Assembly (NCBI GenBank): GCA_023432805.1
Contig: JAEYUG010000027.1
Coordinates: 1 to 36,614, forward strand
Length of the DNA stretch: 36,614 nucleotides
Reading direction: 5' to 3'
From: Bacteroidota bacterium
GTDB lineage: Bacteria; Bacteroidota; Ignavibacteria; SZUA-365
Shown here piece after piece: positions 1-7,206 of this stretch (within the stretch, counting starts at the first letter, position 1; each line of letters starts with the position of its first letter). The notes below the pieces were generated by a model. The model had not been told where the DNA came from. It saw only the letters and a list, made by a program, of their open reading frames with translations, and searched no databases. The translations under genes and the position numbers were made by a program.

Positions 1-7
1 TGTTTGT

Positions 8-50
8 GGGTGGGGGGGGCGGCGGTGCTGGCCGCCCCCCCCCCCCACCC
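8..50. repeat. Extreme G/C-tract inverted repeat
   Basis: A run of G (8 bases) is followed by CGGC, a short loop, GCCG and a run of 12 C. The flanking GGGT and ACCC also pair, giving a near-perfect hairpin of about 16 bp with unequal homopolymer arms. No T-run follows, so an ordinary intrinsic terminator is not clearly supported. It could be a transcription-blocking hairpin of a gene left of the window, or an assembly-prone tract whose true length is uncertain. Confidence 0.45.
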
Positions 51-99
51 CCAACTCAGGCTGTCAGGAGCGCTGTGTAGCGCCGCTGTAGAACTCTCA

Positions 100-306
100 T
101 CACATCCTGCCATGTCCGATGCCAAGATCGAGCGTGATCACAGGTTGTAGCAGGGTGCCATCCCCCGCGAACTGAGCCCAACGAAGATCCCGCCCAGACT
201 TTCCCGGCAAGGGACTGCTGCGCAGTTGGTCGACGATGAACTGCATTGCCGCGACTTCACCTTGCATCTTGAGGTAGCGCCGAGTAGCTTCGTCGATCTG
301 CCCCAA
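100..306 (-). CDS. Possible small protein or gene remnant (68 aa)
   Basis: I do not recognise this reading frame. It would start at TTG (306) immediately after an in-frame TAA and end at TGA (100). Its codons favour G/C in third position (GAC, ATC, CTG, GTC, TTC), like real genes here, and the first 30 residues look helical and charged (GQIDEATRRYLKMQGEVAAM). I see no good ribosome site and no known domain. It lies head to head with the secreted protein beginning at 337 and overlaps only the untranslated part of that gene. It may be a small gene, the tail of a decayed gene, or chance. Confidence 0.22.
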   Translation of the reverse strand: MGQIDEATRRYLKMQGEVAAMQFIVDQLRSSPLPGKSGRDLRWAQFAGDGTLLQPVITLDLGIGHGRM

Positions 307-336
307 TTACGCCGTTGTATCTGTCGCCCTTTTCAG

Positions 337-870
337 ATGCTGCCGAGTCGAACACGTCTTGCGTTGATCCTTGCGGTACTGATTTGTGGGAGCTGGCCTG
401 CCGAATCGCAGCAGGAGAGATGGTACTCGTTGAGCGATGAGCAGTTTGTGGCAATGGTGGAATCAATTCAGGACTACGCAAGGCTCCCTCATGGTTGGTC
501 CTACTCGTTCGTTTCGAGTGCTTCCGGTGACGTCTGCCATTCCGTGTTTGCGGACATCCCAGTTGGAAATTATGTGAGTGCACCGTTTCCCAATCCATAT
601 GATCCGCGAGTAGATGGTCTTGTGCGAATTCCTGTGGACGCAGGTTCGCCGCATACGCGTTCCGGCCTATACATTCACACGCTCTCCGGTTCGCTCGTCC
701 GGTCTCGGTACGGTCTCGACATCCGAAAGGATGCCCAGCTCGGGAGGTTCGTGACTTGGGATGGGAGCAATCTCGACGGTCGCCATGCACAAAGCGGTGT
801 GTACATTTACACACTCCAACTCGGAACAGAGGTCAAGACAGGTAAGATCGCTGTCGTCAGGAAACACTGA
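337..870 (+). CDS. Short secreted protein with T9SS sorting domain
   Basis: This is a 177-residue secreted protein. Residues 1-24 form a signal peptide (basic MLPSR, then a hydrophobic stretch, then a PAES cleavage region). A short unique segment of about 60 residues follows. From about residue 84 a C-terminal type IX sorting domain begins with FPNPYDP and ends with GVYIYTLQLG and TGKIAVVRKH, as in type A domains. The frame is open upstream to 226, but the ATG at 337 places the signal peptide at the N terminus, so I prefer it. The mature part before the sorting domain is unusually small and has no recognisable domain. Predicted location is the cell surface or medium, after Sec and T9SS export. 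It stands alone, 158 bp before the next gene. Confidence 0.72.
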   Translation: MLPSRTRLALILAVLICGSWPAESQQERWYSLSDEQFVAMVESIQDYARLPHGWSYSFVSSASGDVCHSVFADIPVGNYVSAPFPNPYDPRVDGLVRIPVDAGSPHTRSGLYIHTLSGSLVRSRYGLDIRKDAQLGRFVTWDGSNLDGRHAQSGVYIYTLQLGTEVKTGKIAVVRKH

Positions 871-1028
871 GTTGGCGCGGACTCGATCCCATCATCTCCG
901 ATCAACGTGGAGCTGGGCGACGGCTGCAGCGGGTGATCTCCCGCGAAGCCCGTGGGTCATAGGCATCGTGACGCGATGAATCTTTTCAGTGGGCTGGGTG
1001 TTGTGGGGGGAATGAACAAGGAGGGTGT

Positions 1029-2477
1029 GTGAAGGTTCTGCTGACGGGTGTGACGGGATACATCGGGAAGAGGCTGCTGCCGATGCTGCTGGACGAGGGG
1101 CATCACTTGGTGTGCAGCGTGCGTGATCGGAACAGGATGCCCGATGGCTTCCGCAATCATGCGCGGGTGTCGGTGGTGGAGGTCGACTTTCTGCAGGCGG
1201 AGTCCGAGGGCGCAATTCCCCAAGACATCGACGCGGCGTACTATCTGATCCACTCCATGACGTCGGGACGCTCGGACTTCTCGTCGCTCGAAGCGCAGTC
1301 CGCAGAGGCGTTCGTGCGCGGCATCGACCGCACCAGCGCCCGGCAGATCATCTACCTCGGCGGCATCACGCCCGACAAGGCGCTCAGCCAGCATCTCGCA
1401 TCGCGCAAGCAGGTCGGCGACATTCTCCGCTCCTCGCGCGTGCCGGTCACGGAACTGCAGGCCGGCATCATCATCGGCTCGGGTAGCGCCTCGTTCGAGA
1501 TCATGCGCGATCTGGTGGAGAAGCTGCCCGTGATGATCACGCCCCGCTGGCTCGACATCCGCCATCAGCCCATCGCGGTGCGCGACGTGCTGAATTGTCT
1601 CTCGGGCGTGCTCGGCAGGGACGACTGCATGCCCGGGATCTTTCCGATCGGCGGCACGGAGGTGCTGACCTACAGGCAGATGCTGCTTGTGATCGCGCGT
1701 GTGCGCGGCCTGCGCCGGCTGATCATGACGGTACCGGTCATGACGCCGCGGCTCTCGTCGTACTGGCTGTACTTCATCACGTCGACCTCGTATCCGCTGG
1801 CCGTGCAGCTGGTGCACTCGATGAAGATCGAGGTGCTTGCGGGGGATGGGTCACTCGCGGAGCGGCTCGGCATCGAGCGGACGCCTTACGAGGTCGCTGT
1901 CAGGCGCGCCTTCCAGGTGATGGAGGAGGACGCCGTTCCCTCGAGCTGGAAGGATGCGCTGAGTTCGAGCGCCTCACCCGTCACGCTGCCCGCCGGCACG
2001 GAGGTGCCGGAATACGGCGTGTACCGCGACTTGCGCGAGATGGAGATTCCCGCCGATGAGGAGCGCGTGCTCGACAACATCTGGTCGATCGGCGGGGAGC
2101 GCGGCTGGTATGCGGCGGACTTCCTCTGGCACATGCGCGGTATGCTCGATTCGATGGTCGGCGGCGTCGGTCTCCGTCGCGGCCGGACGAACCGGTCGAC
2201 GATTCATCCCGGCGACGCGATCGACTTCTGGCGCGTGCTCGCGGCTGATCGCTCTGACAAACGCCTGCTGCTCTTCGCGGAGATGAAGGTTCCCGGCGAG
2301 GCGTGGCTGGAGTTCCGCATTGTCACGAGCGGTGGTCGTTCGCTGCTGCGGCAGACTGCGACCTTTCGTCCCCGCGGCCTCTCGGGCCGCCTGTACTGGT
2401 ATGTGGTCATGCCCTTCCACGCTCTGATCTTCGGCACCATGTGCCGGCGGATCATCACCTATCGGGAGAATCCGTAG
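1029..2477 (+). CDS. Atypical SDR-family NAD(P)-binding protein with C-terminal DUF2867
   Basis: The protein has 482 residues. Residues 1-13 carry the Rossmann motif TGVTGYIG (glycines 7, 10 and 13), and the first 290 or so residues read as an atypical short-chain dehydrogenase/epimerase of the YbjT type, with IIYLGGITP after strand 5. The last 150 residues (from about EVPEYGVYRDLREMEIPA) match my memory of DUF2867, which is commonly fused to such domains. The classical YxxxK catalytic pair is not evident, so a redox-sensing or quinone/lipid-linked role is as likely as classical dehydrogenase activity. The substrate cannot be read from sequence. The start is GTG, chosen because AAGGAGG (1018-1024) lies 4 bases upstream. 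No signal peptide is visible, so it is cytoplasmic. It appears monocistronic. Confidence 0.85.
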   Translation: MKVLLTGVTGYIGKRLLPMLLDEGHHLVCSVRDRNRMPDGFRNHARVSVVEVDFLQAESEGAIPQDIDAAYYLIHSMTSGRSDFSSLEAQSAEAFVRGIDRTSARQIIYLGGITPDKALSQHLASRKQVGDILRSSRVPVTELQAGIIIGSGSASFEIMRDLVEKLPVMITPRWLDIRHQPIAVRDVLNCLSGVLGRDDCMPGIFPIGGTEVLTYRQMLLVIARVRGLRRLIMTVPVMTPRLSSYWLYFITSTSYPLAVQLVHSMKIEVLAGDGSLAERLGIERTPYEVAVRRAFQVMEEDAVPSSWKDALSSSASPVTLPAGTEVPEYGVYRDLREMEIPADEERVLDNIWSIGGERGWYAADFLWHMRGMLDSMVGGVGLRRGRTNRSTIHPGDAIDFWRVLAADRSDKRLLLFAEMKVPGEAWLEFRIVTSGGRSLLRQTATFRPRGLSGRLYWYVVMPFHALIFGTMCRRIITYRENP

Positions 2478-2601
2478 AGCGACAGCTGTGCGTGCCCTGC
2501 GGTTGGAAGGCGCATTTTTCTCCACGAACGCATCGCTGCTTCATGGTCAGGAATCAAAGGGCAAGGTTGTCTCTTTTCTTTGATCGAAGATGGAGAACGG
2601 C

Positions 2602-3816
2602 ATGTCGCATTCGCGTGGAGCGCGGGGCGGTCTGATGTACGTGGTGGCATGTGCGCTGGGTGTGCTGCTGCATGCCAGCCTGTGTGCGCAACCGGTGCTG
2701 CGCGTGAACCGCGTGTCTGCAGACTGGCGCACGATCAGGGTGGGATTCCAGTTCTGGTGCGACGGTGGAACGGTGGTCACACTCACCGATTCGCTGCTCG
2801 GCATCGTCGACAGCGGTCATGTCGTTTCGTCGTACACACTCGACGTACCCGATCCATCGGGGACATCGAAGATCAGTGTCGGGCTTGTGTTCGATGCATC
2901 GGGCTCGATGGTCGGCGCATACAACCAATGGATGATTCGCGGTGGGAGCAGCTTCGTCCGGGAACTTGATGGTGCGGACGATGAGGCGAGCGTTCATTTC
3001 TTCAACTCAACGGTCGTCGACACGCTGCCCATGACATCCGACACGGCGCGTATGCAGGCGGTCATCGGATCCATACCCGCAGACAAGGGGACGATGGTGT
3101 TCGACGGCACCTGGGCGGGTCTGCAGGAAGTGCTCGCGCACGGCCGCAATGCGACGCGCGCGGTGATCTCCATCACCGATGGAGGGGACGGGGCATCGGA
3201 ACATGGTCCATACGATCTCATCCGGTTTGCCTCGAGGCATGGGATCAGGGTGTTTACGATCGCGCTCGGCCTGGGTGGGTCGAGTGATCAGCTCCGCATG
3301 ATTGCGGAACAAACCGGTGGGACGTACTACGCAACGATGGTTCCCGACTCGCTGCCGGCCATCTACCTCGACATCCTTCGCCGCCTGCGCTATCGCTGCG
3401 ATGAGTACGTCGCGACCTTCACGAGCGCGACTCAGCCCGATGGCCTACTTCATCCCGTCGAGCTTGCGGTGACCGGTGTCTGCGGCGGACATGCAACCGG
3501 CAGGGGAGAGTATCGCGCACCGCTGCTGACCGGCATCACGCCGCTGCATGGTGTCGTGCAGGAGGCGCTGCGGATCGAGGTGTTTCCCAAGCCGTCGCAC
3601 GGTGTGCTCACTATCCGCCTCGATGGCGGTGATGCACGGGTCGCACGCGTGTTCGTGATCAACAGTGCGGGCAGGATCGTCCGCCGCGTCGATGATGTAC
3701 CCATCGGCAGCGCGCTGCAGCACACGATCGATCTGACGGGCGAACCCTGCGGCAGCTACGTCATCATGGCGCAGTCCGGACTCCACCGCACGTTCACGAA
3801 GGTCACCCGCTACTGA
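2602..3816 (+). CDS. Secreted von Willebrand factor A protein with C-terminal sorting domain
   Basis: This is a secreted protein of 404 residues from this start. A signal peptide covers about residues 1-29 (ending HASLCAQ). A vWA domain follows, with the MIDAS motif DASGS near residues 98-102, the threonine of KGTMVFDG near 164 and the aspartate of ITDGGD near 193, so metal binding looks intact. The C-terminal 80 residues (from RIEVFPKPSHGVLTIRL) resemble a T9SS type A domain ending in FTKVTRY. vWA domains bind proteins or matrix through a metal ion, so an adhesive surface protein is a reasonable inference. The ATG at 2590 is also in frame. I prefer 2602 because GGAG at 2592-2595 is well spaced from it. 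Two cysteines (CRYRC-like, and VTGVCGG) lie after the vWA fold. Confidence 0.8.
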   Translation: MSHSRGARGGLMYVVACALGVLLHASLCAQPVLRVNRVSADWRTIRVGFQFWCDGGTVVTLTDSLLGIVDSGHVVSSYTLDVPDPSGTSKISVGLVFDASGSMVGAYNQWMIRGGSSFVRELDGADDEASVHFFNSTVVDTLPMTSDTARMQAVIGSIPADKGTMVFDGTWAGLQEVLAHGRNATRAVISITDGGDGASEHGPYDLIRFASRHGIRVFTIALGLGGSSDQLRMIAEQTGGTYYATMVPDSLPAIYLDILRRLRYRCDEYVATFTSATQPDGLLHPVELAVTGVCGGHATGRGEYRAPLLTGITPLHGVVQEALRIEVFPKPSHGVLTIRLDGGDARVARVFVINSAGRIVRRVDDVPIGSALQHTIDLTGEPCGSYVIMAQSGLHRTFTKVTRY

Positions 3817-3864
3817 CACACCCGGATGGTGTTGCATAAATACGGAGTATCGGCTCCGGAAGTC

Positions 3865-3893
3865 TTGCATTTGCGTCATGTCAGAGGTATTAT
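3865..3893 (+). promoter_or_regulatory. Sigma70-like promoter candidate
   Basis: TTGCAT (3865-3870) and TATTAT (3888-3893) are separated by exactly 17 bases. Transcription would start near 3900, just before the possible leader ORF (3924) and the frameshifted secreted-protein gene (3986). TATTAT matches 5 of 6 consensus bases and the -35 element about 3 of 6. Confidence 0.4.
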
Positions 3894-3923
3894 GTGCCCT
3901 CACCATCTGAAGGAGATGCAGCC

Positions 3924-3998
3924 ATGTGCATTCGTTGTCATCAACGCATCATCATGCTGGTGTCCGCAGCAAAGAGGGTGGATGCATGCGTCGACTGA
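3924..3998 (+). CDS. Possible 24-residue leader peptide
   Basis: A short frame starts at ATG 3924, eight bases after a strong AAGGAG (3910-3915), and ends at TGA 3998, overlapping the start of the next gene (3986) by 13 bases. The peptide begins MCIRCHQRI and so contains a CXXCH pattern at its N terminus, followed by a hydrophobic IIMLV segment and VDACVD at the end. The strong ribosome site followed by overlap suggests translational coupling to the downstream gene. Its small size makes coincidence possible, and heme attachment is unlikely because it lacks a signal peptide. Confidence 0.3.
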   Translation: MCIRCHQRIIMLVSAAKRVDACVD

Positions 3999-4749
3999 GC
4001 GTTCTCTACACGACCATCTTCCTTTCCTGGTTTTTCGCGTCATTACCTGCGCCTGCACAGACCACCATGACGCGCAAGGCACCTTCCTACGCGTTCGAGG
4101 TCGGGAAGGAGTACGTTTACACATACTCATTCAAGCAGGTGGACAAGACGGCCTTGGAACATCATCATGGCGACAGCTTTCTTGAGACCCGCACCATCAG
4201 CATCTGCACAGTCGCCGTCGATTCTCTCGGAGAAATGCTGCTCGTGTTTACGATGACGAACGAGAACATTGACCCCGTGGGCGATCTTGACGCGAACGGC
4301 CTTGAACAGGGAATTCGAGGTGGATGGGAAAACAAATTTCGCGCCCTGGTGTCGCCTGTGGGTCATGTCCGGAACGGGGAGATCCTGGAACCATCGGAGT
4401 CCACAAGGGCATTCATTGAGGAAGCGAAAAATGTCAAGCCAGGTCAGTATATGTGGCGCCTTCCAGATTCGATCGCCGTGAAGGATTTCACTACGATGAG
4501 AGGGCCATGCGAATCGATACTCGTGCTGAGCATGGGAAGGAGACGGTCTTCAAGGAACACCTTCCGAACTTCTCTCCGACAGAGTACAGGGATTTTGGTC
4601 AGCGCATCATCTTGCGAGCCAACGGCTACCTGGAATCCTGGGTGGGGAGGACGACCATGTACTTCATGTCGCGACCGGGTCCCAAAGTCTTCATGTTCGA
4701 GCACTCGATCACATTCATTGAAATTCGCCCTTGCCGGCAGTCAGACTGA
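3986..4749 (+). pseudogene. Secreted protein of unknown function, interrupted by a frameshift
   Basis: The reading frame from ATG 3986 (MRRLSVLYTT, signal peptide to about LPAPAQ) runs well to about DSIAVKDF near 4490. It then turns into an S/R/C-rich nonsense tail that ends at 4768. The neighbouring frame becomes protein-like at the same place (FHYDERAMRIDTRAEHGKE onward) and ends at TGA 4749. Joining the two gives one protein of about 250 residues with a signal peptide, so one base appears lost (or two gained) between about 4470 and 4505. I see no slippery heptamer there. The family is not recognised; the mature part looks beta-rich, with FEVGKEYVYTYSFKQ near its start. It may be a true pseudogene or a single-base sequencing error. 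The GAGGG upstream of 3986 fits this start. Confidence 0.6.
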
Positions 4750-4809
4750 TCGCATTCAGTCCGATTGACGCAATGGACCTTCATGTATCATTTCCAATAC
4801 GGAGGACGT

Positions 4810-5265
4810 GTGAGAATTGCATCGCTGTGGATGTTCATCGTCGTGTCTGCGTTCTGGGGTTGTGGAACCAAGTATCCGTCGGGCGAGGTGCCCATCACCG
4901 AGGGTGCGGTCGAGCAGGCGAGCTGCAGCGTCGAACTCGACACGACGGGGCATCAGAAGTACGAGGTGTCGGTGACGTGGGTGGAGTCCGCACCATATCA
5001 GCCCTCCGATTCCGTCGCGGGTCCGGTCGTGAACTACAATGTCGAGTACTGGACGCGCGACGAGACGGGAGCGCTGCGCCGGCACGGTGCCATTCTCGAA
5101 ATGCACAATGTGAAGGACAAGTTCACGCGTGCGCGGTACTCGTGGTTCGCCGACAGTATGATGACGGTACGCTTCGAGGCGGCGACATCGGAGCAGCCCT
5201 TTGAAATGCACCTCTACGGCTGGAAGAACGTGAGCGGCGGGATGGAACGGATCAAGGATTTGTGA
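4810..5265 (+). CDS. Putative lipoprotein of unknown function
   Basis: The start is GTG at 4810, chosen because GGAGG (4801-4805) lies 4 bases upstream. This also puts the hydrophobic stretch IASLWMFIVVSAFWGC directly at the N terminus. The cysteine ending that stretch (about residue 18) is a plausible lipobox cysteine, giving an acylated protein of about 134 residues. The mature part is acidic and probably all-beta, with no domain I recognise. It follows the frameshifted secreted protein by 60 bp in the same direction and may share its transcript, although a weak promoter-like pair (TTGACG 4765-4770 and TATCAT 4786-4791, 15-base spacer) lies between them. Its last 14 bases overlap the convergent histidine-kinase gene tail to tail. 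Confidence 0.6.
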   Translation: MRIASLWMFIVVSAFWGCGTKYPSGEVPITEGAVEQASCSVELDTTGHQKYEVSVTWVESAPYQPSDSVAGPVVNYNVEYWTRDETGALRRHGAILEMHNVKDKFTRARYSWFADSMMTVRFEAATSEQPFEMHLYGWKNVSGGMERIKDL

Positions 5266-6829
5266 GGGGGCGCTGCTGCAGGGGACGGGAGGGCGGCTCC
5301 GGGGAAATGGTGAAGGTGAAGGTGCTTCCCCGGCCGGGTTCGGAATCGACGTGGAGGCGTCCGCCGAGCGCGAGCACGTAGGAGCGGACGATGGTGAGGC
5401 CGAGGCCGCTTCCCTCATACTGTCTGTTGCGATTGGTTTCGCTGTCGGACTGCACGAAACGCTCGAAGATGGTGTCGAGCTTGTCGATGGGGATTCCCTC
5501 GCCGGTGTCGCGCACGAAGAAGAGGGTGTCGTCGCCGTTGCGTCTGCAGCCGAACTCCACCTCGCCCTCGCGGGTGAACTTGATGGCATTGCGGATCAGG
5601 TTGATGAAAATGGTCTCGAACATGTGCCGGTCGGAGACGATGTGCCTGATGCAGTCCGGCTCGCAGTGGGCGATGCGGAGGGCGAGGTGCTTTTCCTGCG
5701 CCTGGGTGAGGAAGAAGTCGTACAGAAAGGTGTAGACCTCCTCGAGGTCGATCGGTGCGGGGGTGACGGACACCTCTCCTGATTCGATGCGGGAGATTTC
5801 GAGGATGCTCTCGATGGTGGTGAGCAGGCGGGCGCCGCTGCGACGGATGATGTCGATGAGTTCGACGCGCTCGTCGCTTCTGATCTCTACCAGATCGAGC
5901 AGGTCGACGCATCCGAGCATGCCGTTGAGAGGGGTGCGGATTTCGTGCGACATGTTCATGAGGAAGGCAGACTTCAGGCGGTCGTTGACTTCGGCGCGCT
6001 CCTTGGCCGCACGCAAGTCCTCTTCCATGCGCCGTCGGTCGCTGACATCACGGGCGAGGGTGACGAAGGTGGCTTCCCCATTGATGATGCACTTGCCCAC
6101 CCGCACTTCGACGGGAAAGGCCGTGCCATCCTTGCGCAGGTGTGTTCCGTAGATTGTCTTCGGTTGCTCCAGTTCGGTCGAGTCCCAGACTGTCTGGGCC
6201 TGGTCGAGATCGAACTCGAGGTCGATGTCGGGCACGGAGAGGCACAGGAGTTCGTCGCGTTCGTAGCCGAGGCTTTCACAGGCGCGCCGGTTCACTTCGG
6301 AGAAGCGGCCGTTGTAGTCGTGGATGAAGAGGGCGTCGCCGGCCTGTTCGATGAGGGTGCGGAAGCGTGCTTCACTGTCAGCGAGCTCGCGCGTGCGTTC
6401 TCCGACGAGAAGTTCGAGGCGATCGCGGTCCGCGCGGCGTTCGAGGTTGGACTGACGGATCTTCACCATGATCCGCATGAGGATCGTGAACTCGGTCATG
6501 TCGATCGGCGAGGTCAGGTAGGCTTCACCGCCGGCCTCGAGGGCGAGCAGGCGGTATTCGCGTCGCTGCTCGCTGCTGCTCAAAAAGACCACCGGGGTAT
6601 CCTTCAGCAGTGCTTCCGTCTTGAGTCTGCGGCAGACTTCGAAGCCGTCCATGCCCGGCAGGACGATGTCGAGGAGGATGATGTCGGGCGTGATGTCTCG
6701 TGCGAGGGCGATGCCCGCCTGCCCGCTCATGGCCGTGAAGATCTGTGCGTCGGGATAGATCTCCTTGACGGCAGATTGTGTACTGCTGAGCGCAGAGTGG
6801 AGATCATCAATGAGGAGAAATGTCAGCAT
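5252..6829 (-). CDS. Hybrid sensor protein: receiver, PAS, histidine kinase
   Basis: This is a 525-residue cytoplasmic two-component protein. The receiver domain is at residues 1-125, with acidic residues D8/D9 and the phospho-acceptor D54 in ILLDIVLPGMDGF. A coiled linker (about 125-150) leads to a PAS domain at about 152-268 (RFRTLIEQAGDALFIHDYNG). The HisKA dimerisation domain carries H295 in MNMSHEIRTPLNG. The ATPase domain has an N box near 410-418 (NLIRNAIKF), DTGEGIP at 441-447 and GSGLGLTIV at 473-481. There is no membrane segment. In the receiver the usual KP pair is SP (residues 107-108), so the conserved lysine is missing. I prefer ATG 6829 over the upstream TTG because AGAAGG lies 4 bases before it and the receiver starts there. 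No partner regulator gene is adjacent. Confidence 0.92.
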   Translation of the reverse strand: MLTFLLIDDLHSALSSTQSAVKEIYPDAQIFTAMSGQAGIALARDITPDIILLDIVLPGMDGFEVCRRLKTEALLKDTPVVFLSSSEQRREYRLLALEAGGEAYLTSPIDMTEFTILMRIMVKIRQSNLERRADRDRLELLVGERTRELADSEARFRTLIEQAGDALFIHDYNGRFSEVNRRACESLGYERDELLCLSVPDIDLEFDLDQAQTVWDSTELEQPKTIYGTHLRKDGTAFPVEVRVGKCIINGEATFVTLARDVSDRRRMEEDLRAAKERAEVNDRLKSAFLMNMSHEIRTPLNGMLGCVDLLDLVEIRSDERVELIDIIRRSGARLLTTIESILEISRIESGEVSVTPAPIDLEEVYTFLYDFFLTQAQEKHLALRIAHCEPDCIRHIVSDRHMFETIFINLIRNAIKFTREGEVEFGCRRNGDDTLFFVRDTGEGIPIDKLDTIFERFVQSDSETNRNRQYEGSGLGLTIVRSYVLALGGRLHVDSEPGRGSTFTFTISPEPPSRPLQQRPLTNP

Positions 6830-7206
6830 GGCGCCTTCTCTCTGCTGCAAGGGATGTCGGCCTGTACCGGCTTGAGTGCATCTTTGTTATGCGCATGACC
6901 TCCGCCGGCGGTTCCCGGTCTCCGATGTGGGGAAGCATCCGGAGCGGCCATTGCGGGTCATGAAGCGCGCATCATGCGAATCGTTCTCAATATGCCCCAT
7001 TTGTTCTCGCGGGGAAAGATGCAGATTGTCGCGTCGTGCAAAATATGCATAGTGAAATGTCTATGCTCCCTGCATGGCTGCAATGCCTCGAGTGCTTTCA
7101 GTCACGCATGTCATGCTGCGGCGGGGATGCATGCAGCGCGGCACGACCCAACGGCAATTCGTCGGATCGTGCCGCATGCATTGATTCGCAGGAGCTGCGA
7201 AAGCGG
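6830..7206. other. Intergenic region between kinase and collar operon
   Basis: This 377-bp stretch holds the upstream region of the kinase gene and the downstream end of the collar-protein operon, both on the minus strand. No credible gene is present; the frames here are shadows. The main structured element is the hairpin at 7138-7175, listed separately. An AT-rich patch around 7036-7070 contains a short GCATA/TATGC inverted repeat. I found no convincing promoter for the kinase gene. Confidence 0.5.
7138..7175 (-). terminator. Hairpin downstream of the collar/YWTD operon
   Basis: GCGGCACGA (7138-7146) pairs perfectly with TCGTGCCGC (7167-7175). Inside, CCAACG and CGTCGG pair with one mismatch. 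Copies of ATGCAT flank both sides and could extend the stem past a bulge. It sits 32 bp after the last stop codon of the minus-strand operon. No T-run follows, so it may protect the transcript end or terminate weakly. Confidence 0.35.

Noticed and set aside
4470..4510. Programmed ribosomal frameshift in the secreted protein gene
   Set aside because: No X-XXY-YYZ slippery heptamer or clear downstream pseudoknot at the switch point.
5945..6898. 317-residue open frame antisense to the hybrid kinase
   Set aside because: Mirrors receiver and PAS codons; no independent evidence.
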